From Ixodes scapularis (Eukaryota; Arthropoda; Arachnida; Ixodida; Ixodidae): a stretch of 64,000 bases of DNA. Below are positions 11,826-23,829 of this stretch, piece after piece; position 1 is the first letter of the stretch, and each line of letters begins with the position of its first letter. The notes under the pieces are model-generated. The model had not been told where the DNA came from, did no database searches, and saw only the letters and a list, made by a program, of their open reading frames with translations. The stretch spans positions 57,241,817 through 57,305,816 of the forward strand of contig NW_024609880.1 in NCBI RefSeq assembly GCF_016920785.2. Direction: 5' to 3'. A program made the translations under genes and the position numbers.

Positions 11826-12295
11826 CCCCCTTCAGATCGAGCATCTTTCTCAGCAATTTTGGTGTTAATGGCGGGTTGTTCTCTAGCTTTCCCTAGATCG
11901 ACTCGAATTGCTGAGATCGGGTCCGGCTCGAAATAAGCAAGCAACTCGAAGCAATTCGAATACGTTTGAAGCGGCTGCATCCAATCAGGGACGCAAAATT
12001 TTCACGTGATACCTCGTGCCGGTGATGATGACACCAAAAGACTTGGTTCTGGTTTGAAATCGATCATTTTTTTGGAAATAAACTGTTTCAGAAAGGTATT
12101 CTTAATGAGATTTAAATGAATAAAAACACGTTTATAACGCGTAATTGTGTCTAAATTGTGCAAGAAAAATAAAATTTTATGATGACGATGGCAAATCGCA
12201 GCAATTGGTTGCCGCGTGTGATCGCGGGCGGCCCGTGTTGCTGGTGTTGCGACGTAAAGTTTCTGGGCGAAATTGCCCGATCTGAAGCTGCCCTG
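11826..12295. other. Non-repetitive spacer between two minisatellite arrays
   Basis: About 470 bp of ordinary sequence interrupts the nonamer arrays. It has no coding signature and no terminal inverted repeats that I could see. Confidence 0.6.
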
Positions 12296-12910
12296 AGTGG
12301 CGTGAGGGCCATCAGTGCGTGAGGGGCGTGAGGGGTGTGAGGGCCGCAAGGGCGGTGAGGGGCGTGAGGGCGGTGAGTGGCGTGAGGGCGGTGAGTGGCG
12401 TGAGGGCGGTGAGTGGCGTGAGGGCCGTGAGGGCGGTGAGGGCCGTGAGGGCGGTGAGGGCCGTGAGGGCGATGAGGGCGGTGAGTGGCGTGAGGGCCAT
12501 GAGGGCGATGAGGGCCGTGAGGGCGATGAGGGCCGTGAGGGCGATGAGGGCCGTGAGGGTGGTGAGGGCCGTGAGGGCGCTGAGGGCGGTGAGGGCCGTG
12601 AGGGCGGTGAGTGACGTGAGGGCTGTGAGTGGCGTGAGGGCCATGAGTGAGTGAGGGCGGGCCGTGAGGGCCGTGAGGGCCGTGAGGGCGGTGAGGGCCG
12701 TGAGGGCCGTGAGGGGCGTGAGGGCCGTGAGGGCGGTGAGTGCGTCAGGGCCGTGAGGTTCAGTGAGGGTGAGTGAAGGGCTGAAGGTGAGTGTGACTGT
12801 GAGGGTGAGGTTGAGTGAGGGGCTGAAGGTGGATGTAGCTGTGAGGGTTAGGGTGAGTGAGGGGTTTAGGTGAGTGTGGCTGTGAGGATGAGGGTGAGTG
12901 AGGGCGACCT
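12296..12910. repeat. 9-bp G-rich minisatellite array 2, degenerate
   Basis: The same GTGAGGGC(C/G) nonamer is present with many substitutions (GTGAGTGGC, ATGAGGGCG and others). At about 12760-12905 it decays into longer GTGAGTGAGGG/GGTGAGTGTG words. It lacks the homogenised GGTCAGGGC core of array 1. Confidence 0.9.
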
Positions 12911-13179
12911 AAAATGCCGACCTCTGACGCTGGGATGAGCGCTAGACGTTTTCGTGCTCGCAACGGCGTAGCTCCGTATACTTAACAGTTGTCGCAAATC
13001 GCGGCTTTGGCTGCATTCAAGTTCATCGAAAAGCGATTTCTTTGCCCGGGAAGCATCACTTCCAGCTGAGTGAATATCCGCTGTACAAAGATTAATTCAA
13101 GACGGCAATTGCAGCCGTGCGCGAACAGCACAAATAGAAAAACAAACACTACAATATAAATACTGGCTACTAAGGGCCA

Positions 13180-13660
13180 TGCGGGAAAACAAACTCATGG
13201 CTTGGAACCACATTGGAACGGCTCGATTTATTGGCTTTCAGAGAATTATGGCATGATCGAGCGTTTTGTTTTTAATAAGAGATTCATCCCCTGAGCTATT
13301 AAAAATAGCCTCAGATGTATGACATTGCTGGAAAAAAATAAACATGTTCGGAATATTTTTTATTGCTTAGGGAGCCACCGAAAAATTCCGTACGTTCAAA
13401 ACGACCAGTATAAAAGACGGAAATGCGGGGCTCGGGAGTAGTGATCGGGGTAGTGTGCTGTTCTATTGATGTTTGTATGTGCGATACCTCTGTATGCGTT
13501 GAATGTATGTTCACCTGATGCTTGTAGTGTGCGCAACGTGTCAACATGTGTTAGAGATTCCCGAAGAAAAGGAAACGCAATTGTGGCGTAAGGAAATAAA
13601 AATATTTTTTGTAAAACATGAATTAGGCGGTACCTAGCGCCACCTAGCCTAGCTACGTGC
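13180..13660 (-). repeat. Dispersed repeat, copy A (partner 45546-45660 plus 46036-46395)
   Basis: Reverse complemented, this segment matches the 45-46 kb region. Shared blocks include GGTGGCGCTAGGTACCGCC, a TTTTATACNGGTCGTTTTG block, a (C/T)AGGGGATGAATCTCTTA block and GAAAGCCAATAAATC(A/G)AGCCG. The TATA-like TTTTATAC and AATAAA words make a solo LTR or promoter-bearing repeat possible, but no TG...CA ends or duplication were identified. Confidence 0.6.
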
Positions 13661-14159
13661 GATTACTCTGCTTGATCCTGCCATCTAGTGGCAAGCGATT
13701 TAACATCCTTTTACGCTACGCGGTTACGCCGTAATTTCGTGTTACCGTGCTGAGGTAAGCCAAGATGTTGCTTCGGATTTGCTTTTTTTTGAGAGCGGCT
13801 TTTGGTTTTGCGGGCGAGTGATTTTCACTCGTCCGTGATGTGCGGTTGACGCAACGGTTGACGAAGGAATTGTGGCTCGAGGAATAGCAAAGGTAAGGCA
13901 TAAAGTCCGCGAACTGGGTGCCGGTTGTCTCCGTTGAACATCGAAGTGCTGACGATGAGAAGACTGAGTGACTGCATGCTTTCGAAACGTAAGTTTCTTT
14001 ACCAGCAGGGGTAAAGAAACTTCGGAAATAAATACAGTTTGCCGAAAGCTCGTGTTACGTTTTTATTTCCTGCTCCTCTCGCTTCGTGCAATAGACTAAG
14101 TGTTCTCGTTAAGCCTTATCGAGCTCTATTTGCTCGATTCGTGGCCGCCATAATGAGAT

Positions 14160-14300
14160 GCAGTCGACGGAGGAACTTTTCCTCCCCTGCTTAAGGGACG
14201 AAAGTTTCTCCCTTTCTGAAGGAACATATGTGTCAAGAGCGTTTCTTCCTTTAGGGAGGACTATACTGACCCTTTTTTCTAAGAGTGTAGTAGGTTGCTG
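14160..14300 (-). repeat. Second copy of the ACACTCT(A/T)AGAAAAAAGGG terminus
   Basis: Reverse complemented, 14262-14287 reads ACACTCTTAGAAAAAAGGG, the same abrupt end as at 3951. Like that copy it carries GGAGGAA(C/A)-rich sequence inside and TAGGTTG-type satellite outside. Confidence 0.4.
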
Positions 14301-14302
14301 TA

Positions 14303-14970
14303 GAGCACTATATAGCTCCCTTGGAGCAGGGTACCGCAATCTAGAACGCCGTCTCTCGGCGACTAGCGGCGAACGCCCGTGGGTTCCAACTCCGACCACA
14401 AATGTATGGGGATCGGGAGTAAATCGCTGGTTCCTGATTATTTTGGCGATCTTTGGAACGACAATAGTTTTGACATAATAAGGGAATAGTTTACAATAAT
14501 TTGCGCTAAGTTGTGCACCATGAAATAACGTAATTGTTTTTAAAAAATTGCCTGAGCAGCATCCTGCAGCAGACGACGCGGCGATGTCACAACATTCACG
14601 TGACCCGCTCCGGCCAATCCATAAAGTCCATCTCCGCTGCGTAAAACAATCGTCTGCTTCAAACGCCATTGCTTTGAAAATTGCCTTCGCAAAATTTTCA
14701 CACGCATCCAATATTATTAAAACTTTGATAAAGTGTTTATTGTTTTACAAACTTCGCGACAGACTAGCTTCGAAAAGTGTGAACTTGGCGTTTATTTTTT
14801 AATCAGCCGTGTTGAGTCGATCTTCATGTATTCTCCCATAGGGTGGGCCACCTCCTGGAACCCTGAGTATCACGTGACCCGCGCTGAGCTGCTCTGTCGG
14901 CCATGTTGTCGGCGAAACACGGAGTTCAAAGGATTGCGCTACTCTGCTCCGTAGGAGCTATATAGTGCTC
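14303..14970. mobile_element. TA-flanked MITE with ~58-bp terminal inverted repeats
   Basis: The ends are inverted copies beginning GAGCACTATATAGCTCC (14303-14319 and reverse complement 14954-14970). Homology extends through GGAGCAG(G/A)GTA(C/G)CGCAATC for about 58 bp. TA dinucleotides flank both ends (14301-14302, 14971-14972), as expected for Tc1/mariner-type insertions. No transposase is encoded; the 200-codon minus-strand frame across it matches nothing I know. A short TAG(G/T)TTGCTGTA is present on both outer sides, but it belongs to the surrounding satellite and is not a safe duplication. Confidence 0.6.
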
Positions 14971-14999
14971 TAGTTTGCTGTAGGTTGTTGTGGTAAATC

Positions 15000-15210
15000 G
15001 TCATCGTAGGTCGTGGTCGTCGTAGGTCGTCATCGGAGGTTGACGTCGTAAGTCGCCGTCGAAAGGTATTGTAGGTTGTCGTTTGTTGCTGTCTTCCGTC
15101 GTTTGTTGTCTTTGCTTGTTGTAGCCCTCATCTATATTCATCATTGTTTGTCGTCGTCGTCTTTCGAAGTTATGCGCCGTCGCGGTTCATCGCCGTCATC
15201 GTCGGCTATC
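15000..15210. repeat. Degenerate GTCGTC/TAGGTCGTC satellite
   Basis: Irregular repetition of GTCGTAGGTCGTCATCG-like words, the same kind of sequence as at about 3890-3950. No coding role seen. Confidence 0.6.
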
Positions 15211-15906
15211 CTTGTCTTGATTCGTTTGAATTAGTAGTCTTCGCCAAGGACGTTCGTCGACCGCCATCTTCAAGGGGCTATGAACGTGGGTGAAAGTTAC
15301 CCATTTAAGGAAGACGATCGGCGAACGACGTCGGCCGCACCTCCACCAGCATATCGCGAATAAGAAAAAGAGATAAGTGTAAAACTGAAAATAAATTCTA
15401 AGTGAGGCGAGTTTATGCCAACCGAAACTAAAACAGAAGGTATGTGTCGTCGACGGAGTGATGCTTGTTAGGGAAACTCCGGACAAAACTCAAAATGAAA
15501 TAAATTACTGGTACCGCTGTAGTGACACAAAATACGACACCAGCCAAAATATTACTTCCGGGGGACGCCGCATTCTCAACTAATGCCGATAATAAAAATG
15601 CGAGCCGCCGCGAGCCGCCGCTCCCTAGCGGGTGGCCAGCGGGTTGCCGATCGCTAAAGCAACATTGGGCAGTGACGTCAGTATCGTTTTTTTTTCCTCT
15701 ATTCCGGGCGTTGGCGGATTGCGCTTAATTTCTTTGAGCCATTACCACCGCTACTTCGGCTTTTGATTGACGTGTTTAGCTGTTGCTTTTATCTGTAGCC
15801 CGTGTAGCTTGTGTATAGCCTTTTGTTTATTTGCTCGTGATAACTCCAAGACTCGTTTTAGCGAGCAACTCTGTGCGCCCAAGACTGCCCAGCTGTTCCT
15901 CTAAAG

Positions 15907-16041
15907 GTGCCGAGTAAAACTTGTAGCGCTCTGGGCTGCTCAAACAACCCGCTGCGCAACCCGGAGGTGCTTTTCCACAAGTTCCCAATGAACCGGAAAT
16001 TCGAGAAGGTGTCGGTGAACGCTGTTCGACGAGTGGATTTT
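15907..16041 (+). pseudogene. THAP-type zinc-finger fragment
   Basis: The frame shows the first half of a THAP (C2CH, DNA-binding) domain. A CX4C pair (CSALGC) comes near the start, then FHKFP, then NAVRRVDF, in the order and spacing of THAP proteins. The second half (the C-X2-H pair and AVPTIF-like end) is absent. After F at 16041 the frame runs on to 16233 as unrelated Arg/Lys-rich sequence with no obvious donor site. It opens with GTG where an ATG would be expected. THAP domains occur in P-element-like transposases and in host regulators; this fragment cannot tell which. I read it as a relic or an exon whose continuation I cannot see. Confidence 0.6.
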
Positions 16042-16284
16042 GGTCTTCGGCGTTTACGCGCCAGAGGAAAAAAGAACGAAAAAAACAAACAGACGTGTAC
16101 AGCCCAGCACACGTGTGTTCGGGCGCCGCCGCGGCCCACGCCGGAGAGCCTCAAAGCTTCGTGTCTTGGACTAAAACGCAGCGCGAAAGCGACAGGGCCC
16201 CCAGTACTGTACGTCACTGGTAGCGCGGCGTAGAGCAACGCCGCTCCATCCATCCCCGTTGACAATTTAGGCCTAGCGACGTGT

Positions 16285-16465
16285 ACGGAAAACCGCACGC
16301 ACTGCGACAGCCGCCGAGTGCGGCACCGAACGAGTTCACTCGTTTTCCAGTCGCTAGCTTTTTGGTATTCAAGCGATGAGTACGGCATAGCGCACGCACG
16401 GCGGTGGCCGCCGAGTACGGCAACGAACGAGTTCACGGGTTTTCCAGTCGCTAGCTTTTGGATAT
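16285..16465. repeat. Tandem duplication, ~97-bp period
   Basis: Two adjacent imperfect copies share GCCGCCGAGT(G/A)CGGCA, a CGAACGAGTTCAC block and TTTTCCAGTCGCTAGCTTTT. The matching blocks start near 16310 and 16408. Confidence 0.7.
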
Positions 16466-16860
16466 ACGCACTGACTCTTGCTACATATGCTGGATAACTA
16501 CCACGTATACAGGATTAAAACAAAATCAGCTTATCTCCTATCTTTAGACGGATAGCGCAACAGAGGTAGGTGCCACTCGGCCTGCGTACTCGTTGAACGA
16601 GAACGATCCTGACGTCACGTTCACATAGCAGCTGATTTCCAGTGTTGCCGGGGCCTCGAGCGGCTACTTTCGGTTTTGTTGGCCGCGCCCGAAACAAAAC
16701 TTTGAGGCGTCGATATCTTTAAAACTACGTACAATAACGAGAAACAAAAAATTACACCTTGCAATTCAGGGACGGTGACTGCACTAAAAACAGTCCTAAT
16801 CCCAAAATCGAACGTCTGGACCGGAGTTGCGCTTTAAAGCAGCGCCTTATCGCTTGTTTT

Positions 16861-17046
16861 ACGCACGCGGTACATTTAGGAGTGTTCCGAATTAGAAAAC
16901 TCGTTCACAGCCAAGAATAAGGTGAAACTTTCCAGAAGGAAAGTGATTACTAAAATAAAGATCGGGGCCCAGCGGAGTTCGAAGTCCATTCCTCCTCGTG
17001 ACAGCCGCGTACGTTGCCCACCTCGCCACGCAAGCGGCAGTATCCC
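16861..17046. repeat. Dispersed repeat, copy 2 (partner 3204-3391)
   Basis: See the copy at 3204-3391; same orientation and same order of shared blocks. It is followed by a CT-rich tract (about 17150-17190). Confidence 0.5.
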
Positions 17047-17199
17047 CATCCAACCTACTTGTTTGGGTCGTTTTCTCTTCGCCCTCTTCCATATTCTCTG
17101 TCCCTTGCTCGTCATTCCGAACGGAGAGCGCGACGTTTTTCCCTTTCTTCAACGCCATCTGTCTCTATTTCTCTCTTTCTCTCTCTCAGATGATGGCGT

Positions 17200-20100
17200 A
17201 GAGCGCGCAAAGTCATGAAAGTGTTAAACAGGAAAGTGCGCTAATCACTCCACTAGAGGCGTGAAAAGACCACATTCGAGGTTGCCTTTTCAGGTTAACT
17301 CTACCAGCGTCGACTAACTTTGTAACTTATTTGAGGCAGAGAAAAGGAGAAGCACAGAAAAGGAGAATCACTAATACAATAGGTTAAGCGGAACTGATAG
17401 GTTCACTTTGGGAAACCTATTATACGCATACGATGATAAGAGGCTCACAGTATGAAGAAAGTTCCTCATGCATACTATGACGAACGAATAGTTTTAAAAT
17501 TGTAAAATATGGGTTCTGTTTAGGCACTGTATTTGTGTTTATACTTTTTAGTCCCACGGGCTTTGACTGCATATGTTATACGCCCGCTAAATTAAAAGGC
17601 AAAATTGTTCCATTAATCTGCCTGTTAAGTTATGGATGCATGGCCGGCTTATTTCTTAATTGATTTCTTCGTTGAAAGTTGACCCGTCTATGGGATTGTC
17701 ATGCGTATCATATTTGGCATAAAAATGCTATTGCATTAAGAAACAAAAAGTTTCACTGGAAGCGATCTTTTTAGGGAGCTTTATGTTGTGTTCAACCGCA
17801 CAGTTCAGGTTAACCTGAACTGTCCTCGAGGTTGCATTTTTCTTATGGGTACCGGGACCTTTTTCAAGTATTCGGGTTGCGACGATGTCTCCCGGATGTT
17901 AAAAATACCCTGCCCGTCTCCTCCTTTCGTGAACATGGGTCACAATAAATGCGTTTTTTTTTTCTTCTCCAACCGAACATAAAAATAACACATTTTTGGA
18001 CAGAAATGTATACCGCTATAAAGGGCACCCGAGTTCGTAGAAAAATAAACCCAGAAACAACTGAAAATTAAGTATAACCAAACATTTTTATTTAAATCTA
18101 GTGGCTTTTGTATATGCAAACATTTATCCTCATATATATTTGGCTTATCTGCGAAGTTTCGCGTAAAACACCTCCTCTTACAAAGGTATGACATTCGTTT
18201 TTTAGCGGCTGATCAAAGTTCAATTGAATTAAGTGCATTAAAAATTAAGAACGACCATTTAAATTGTGCTGCGACTGGTAGCGGCAGCTATTGTGTTGAT
18301 GAAAAAGGTACTTGGGAAGATTTGTGTTTAGTCGAGCTGGGAGACTCGCTTTTACTAGAATACGTGTAGGAGATACGCTAGACGCAACGGATAACCAACC
18401 AGAGCCCCGAAGTCGCGGCGTTGCGCTTTCAGAGCTGCTGCTCTGGGCGGCGGTGGCAAAAAGAAAGGGGAAGAGGGAAAGAGTAAACCACAGCGCGTCT
18501 TGCCATAGATTATGTGGTTGTGCGAGGGGCGACAGAATAGGAAGAGAACAATTGCGTGGAGGCGATGTGGCAGCGCGCGGCCAGCAATCACGTGGGTTTT
18601 GCGTATGGACGCCACCGGAGTTCGCCGGAAATGGCACTAACAGCTGGCGCTGTAAAATAGGAGTGGACAGTGAATGCAGAGTCATCCATCGGAATGGTTG
18701 CTCTTGACATTCCGTAGAATTCAATATTGACTTCGGCACGGAACCGTTGTTATTCTTAGATTCATCATAGTTTCTGACGGACCAGGGCACACGCGTTTAC
18801 GTACAACTGTTAAGAGTTACTACTAGGCGTGCTAAAAATAATGTTAATACACTTTCGAACAACCTTTTTAGTGATCGTAGGCGGAAGGTCTACGAGCACT
18901 ATAAAGGACCCGTTATGTAGTAACGGCGTTTATTATAGTTTCTTAGATACTGAGAAATGAGAAACATTTTTTGGCGTTCTTGAGACAATGTTCGGGGTCT
19001 TGGCTGTTGAGCTGGTATTTAGACATGTTGACGGCACGAGAAAGATGTTGCCCTAGGTTAGAGGTTGGCGAAAGTTACACATGAAAATACAAATGCATGT
19101 AGCCTAGCAAAATGTTTTTTTTTCAGGTGTGTTTTCACGGAGAATGCGTGAAGATTACCCAGACCTTCTTAGAGATGACCTGGAGAAGAGAGAGAAAAAA
19201 AGCAATACTTACATAAGCATTTGATAATATCAACGCCAATAGGAGCATACTTGAAGCTTTCTTTTGGGTTGAAACGCATTGCTCATTACATTTTGCATTA
19301 AACGTTTATATATCATAATTTGCGTTCTATAAGATTTAGAAAATATGTAATTTAATATGACTGCGGATGAAAGGGTTGCGTTTGTTGTGTCCACGTTTGA
19401 TATTTTTGATAGAGAGGGTGTTGCTCAGAAATGCGAACATGTTTGATTTACGAACATTGATTTTATCAGTGCATGTAGTAATAAATAGCTCAGTCAAAAA
19501 CACGAAAGCTGTTTCAAAGCACGCTCTGTATTTTTTAGAAATAATAACCGTTCCTTTCTTTCCTACACTAACATAAACATGTTTTTAAATAAAAAGCATT
19601 TGCAGAAATATAACTTAGTTTTCCGAATTTCACGAATTTAAAACCTTTATTTTAATATTTAGCTTAAATAGATACCACTTGAAAAGACATAACCTTTATT
19701 TTTTAGATATATTGTTCAGGCTTTAATGACACTCTTTGAGCACGGTTCAAATTAACAAAAAATGTGAACCAAAACTAAGACGCATATATTAAAACAAATT
19801 GTGTTGAAAATACTGATAAACCCGGGTAGCTCCAAATGGGTTGTGTGTCCGTCACACGAACGTTATGAAATTGTGCTTGGATATGGGGAGCATTGGGTTG
19901 TTTCGGGTGTGCCACACTCATGTGCTCACTGGGTTTATAAGAATGATCAAGACAAGCTAAAATTTACACAGGAGTGGAGTGTATGAGAAGTATCCTTTAT
20001 TGACGAGTTTTCATGGGTTCTGGGTACCTTTAGCGCCTGGAGTGTTTTGTGCGGTTGGACTGGGAGGAGCACCTGCGGTAAGTGAAGCAATTTACGTAAG

Positions 20101-23100
20101 GTATAGCGTCAAAGTGACTTGCATATCTGGTAAGGTCTGTGCCTACACAACTTCCGCTCCTGGTCGTGGACTTGCCATGTTGGTTTCGCATTATTAGCTA
20201 GAATTGTTCGCCCATGAACTCCGGGAACAAGAAGTTCTTTGTGCAGTGTGAGACAAGAAAGAAAGCTGACTTCGACACACTGTATTTTAATATTAACGCT
20301 CCGTGCCGCTCTTTGCCAGAGTAGTTTTTTTTTCTCTTCTTCTCTTCTACGAAAATCTGATGGAGCGAACTGGGATGCCGGACGTCCACGTTGAAGTCGG
20401 CTCGCAGGATTATGGGCACATTGTGGTTTCCGGATTTCATATACTAGTAATTCAAGCTCGTCAGTGGGATCGAACCTGGCATGTTCAAAGCCAGGAAAAG
20501 ACGGTGTTGTACGCCATATGGTCTTCAGACGATTGCACGAAGTTTCATCTGATGCCGGAGGTGTATCAAACTGTTGGCGGTGACATCCGCCATTTTACGT
20601 AGTGCCCAACCTTGAAAGGAAAAGGTTTCTCGCACTATCTATTGTGTATCACACTATCTATTGTCCGTTGTGCGAAGTCGCGACTTCATACACCCTGTGC
20701 CCTATCTGTTATTGCGTTGTGATCAGCCCCATGACGTCGTGAGATCTCGTGGGGAGCTAGACTTCGTTATTCTTGAACCAGCTGCGCTTCGGCGGTCACC
20801 TGGTATGGCAGGCTGCCACGAGTCATACTCCCGCTACCGTTCGCCTTCTCTTCGTTGCGCCGACCAAAGGCGTCCGGTTATGCTTGGCTGTACATTCCAA
20901 GGTCCTGGCTTCGAATTCCGCTTCCCATCTTGGTAATTGTCGCTAATTACAATTGATTATGCTTAATCATGATTAATTATGTATAACTTGGTAATTCATT
21001 GCCTATTATAGGCTTTGTGCGCTTTATGTTACTTAGGTATGAGTGTAACAATTTTTTTTACGTTCAAGGGTAACAACAGATTTCGCATAAAATCCAGCAT
21101 TTAAAGAGTTTTTCTGTTTTAACCCCAGTTCAGGTCGATTTTTTATGTTGTAAGACAATGTTAGCTTGTATAAAATCAGTTATTCGCTATATATTGAGAG
21201 GACTCTTGCCGATTATTATGCTATGATAGGTTATTCACACAATTTAGTACAAACCTTCCTCTTTGGGGTGAGTTGCGGAAAATCATAGCTCGTTAAACAA
21301 ATGAGTCAAATGATGTTTATACATCGGGGTGTATGAAGAAGATTGCGGTTTTGGTGTCGATACAGGTGGTTCAAATGATCCTTAAGATAAAAAGCGCAGA
21401 AGGTGAGGGGAGCTGCCTACCCTGACCAACGACAAAAAGCTTACACTAGCAGCGTAGGTATTCAATTTCAATTTGATTTTATTAGCATTGTTCTAGCAAA
21501 ATCAAGTTAATGAGGCAGCTCAAACATAAGTAAACGAATGATAGTAAGAACTGGCACATAATTAGTGCGTGAATAATAATAAAAACAGACGTATTCTTAA
21601 AGTACCAGTGAGCACATTTCAACACTGTCGTACCTCGAACCAGTTTCGGATTCAGGGCTAAAAGGTTTTTGTGTCGGAATAAGCTTTTGAGATATAAAAT
21701 AATTGTAAGTAGCGGACGTAATTGATTGTTATTTTTGATGAGTATGAATGGATGAAACTTTTATTGAGGTCTAAAATCTTGCGTTCGCTTGTCTGCGTCC
21801 CCGACCTCTCCATTAGTGTACAATGATTACTGAAGCCGTCACCCGTGAAACTTTATGGCTTGCTGCAGACAAGTGCATCACGGCATAATGTCCATTATAG
21901 AGGATGATTTTTTTAAAGTTTAAGCCACAAATTAGACTTCTGTTGAGAGCACAAATCTTCGCGTGACATTGTTCCCATCGATGTATTATTAGCCATCCTT
22001 TTACATATCTGCGCCGAGGTACTTTTTTACCTCCAAATGACTTAAAATTAAATATAAAGTCACTTTAGGTTTAACGACTTTATTAAAATGAGGGGTTCAG
22101 GTTCCTGGTTTTGCAGCTTTCATTCAGTTGTCTCACCCGTCAGAGATGAAATATTTTGTTTTTTTATCATTTAAATATGCCGGAATCCCCGTAATTAATG
22201 ATTATTAAACGGTATAACTTTGCGAGGCTAGTTAAAATATACAAGGCACTTAATAACGCCAATTAAAAAAATGATATCGCAAATTCAACTGAACAAAGAA
22301 GGGTGATGTCGACTAATTACCAAGTCCCTAAGCACTTAGCCATTATTGCTATGCGGCCAGACGTAGGCTCTTAGTTCAATCAGGCGTGGAATCGTCATGG
22401 GGTGGTTCCTTCCTTTTTTCTATGTTAGTGACGGTTTAGCTCCAGGCGAGACTTCAAAGGACCCCTCGCTGTAACTGTGGAATGCCGTAGAACTAAACAG
22501 ACTGATTTCCACGTCAGACTGAAGTACCCATCCAGTTTTTGTTGTTAGAGGACAATATTTATCATCTGTTTCATTGTTGCAAAAACTCGATATATCATGA
22601 CATTTGGTTCCAGACCGCGAGGGACAACTGCGCTTCTACCTAATGGCGTTAATCACCGTGGAGTTTTTTTTTGTTCTTTATTTGTAGAGAAAGCATAATG
22701 AAACAAAATAAAGGCATATAGAGAAGAAAAGACCACTCAGTGTAACGTCGCATTGCCACGTGACACTGTAATTTCTCATTACATTTGCCAGAAAAATTTT
22801 CGCCCCCACCGAACCCCACACACGCGCCGAATCTTCCCCGAAGCGTGGCCAACAACGAATGTTACCGTACAAAGGCACGCTATAAAGAGGTCTTCACGTT
22901 CTTATCGGGTCAGAAGGGTTACGAAAATATGCACCAGAAAACAAACTTATTTTTATAAATATAGCTTGTTAACTGTATAGTATACGCTTGAACTAACTGA
23001 GCCGTTATAGAAACTAACATCGTTGATGCATTGTGCGACACGAATAGCATCAAAACGACATCGTCGTGTTTTTATATCTTTCCTAGTGAGGCTATGACTA

Positions 23101-23430
23101 ATATCAACATTTACCGCCTAGGCTGGTGCGCAATACAGCGTTGTTCGGGATAGCAGTTGCGCGCTCCATAAATCTATGAAATTCTGCTGTTTTACTTAAA
23201 TAAAACATTTGTGAAAACAAAACTAGGACGGGATTTCTAAAAGCAACGTCTAATGGGGAATTCCCTAGTAGATTTGGAGATGTCTGAGAGCGCTTTTTGT
23301 TTGTATCTTTCAGTGCGTGCCAGCACGCGCTACCATTTACCCCTTTAAAGGCGAAAGCGTGGATCGCTTTTAGATATCACATGAAATAAATTTTTCTGAC
23401 AAATTTGTAGCGAAATGGACATCGCTTAGG
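17200..23430. other. Long stretch without a recognised gene
   Basis: AT-rich sequence with short open frames only. It contains a 24-bp perfect palindrome (17800-17823). The frames at 19801-19986 and 20303-20602 are open but match nothing I recognise. I saw no paired terminal repeats. This may be intron or intergenic DNA. Confidence 0.5.
17800..17823. repeat. 24-bp perfect palindrome
   Basis: Two 12-bp halves, ACAGTTCAGGTT and its exact complement, meet at a GGTTAACC centre with no spacer. Confidence 0.9.
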
Positions 23431-23545
23431 TCACGTGATGTTCACTTACCCGCTAAAGTTAGCGGGAAAACTGATGGTGCATGTGTCACGTGCCAAAACT
23501 ATTCACGCTAAGTTTAGTGGAGAAACTTAATTGACGTTAATGTCG
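23430..23545. repeat. Solitary copy of the GCTAAATTTAGC/CACGTGAC palindrome repeat
   Basis: Contains CCGCTAAAGTTAGCGGG and CACGCTAAGTTTAGTGG cores, GAGAAACTTAATT and TCACGTG words. These are the same building blocks as the tandem array at 49419-49825, so it is a dispersed member of that family. Confidence 0.6.
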
Positions 23546-23783
23546 TGAAATACAGTTTTCCGTTAGGTTAGAGCTCTAGAACGTGATTTACGTCATTAGA
23601 AACAGTAAGTAAGTAGAAGGGAAGGTTCAAGAGCGGTCAGCGCAGTGAAGTCGAGGAACTTGATTCTTATTATAAGTGCACTTGAGTTCATTCCTCTCTA
23701 ATAGACAACGCCATTAAGAAATTTGCCTTTAAGATTGCCAGATCGCAGCAGACTACCTCGACGAGTGTAACCTTATAACTGCA

Positions 23784-23829
23784 ATGCATTCAAGCTACTC
23801 CACTTTCTTGCGGTTGCTACTTATTGCAA
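23784..23829 (+). CDS. Possible first coding exon (signal-peptide-like)
   Basis: The ATG at 23784 opens MHSSYSTFLRLLLIA, a short polar start followed by a hydrophobic run like the beginning of a secretory signal peptide. It is cut by a GTAAGT donor at 23830, leaving one base of a split codon (phase 1). A TATTATAAG word lies about 115 bp upstream. Short signal-peptide first exons are common in tick secreted-protein genes (general knowledge). The metalloprotease-like exon at 58239 also needs a phase-1 partner, but a prodomain should lie between and none was found, so the link is speculative. Confidence 0.25.

Noticed and set aside
10181..11980. Very long frames (450-599 codons) of ALT, PDR, GGQ or VRA tripeptides on both strands
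   Set aside because: They arise because the 9-bp minisatellite unit has no stop codon in any frame; no start context or domain supports coding.
12312..12654. Similar tripeptide frames over minisatellite array 2
   Set aside because: Same artefact of the nonamer repeat.
14109..14711. 200-codon minus-strand frame overlapping the TA-flanked MITE
   Set aside because: It crosses the MITE boundary and matches no family I recognise; likely chance.
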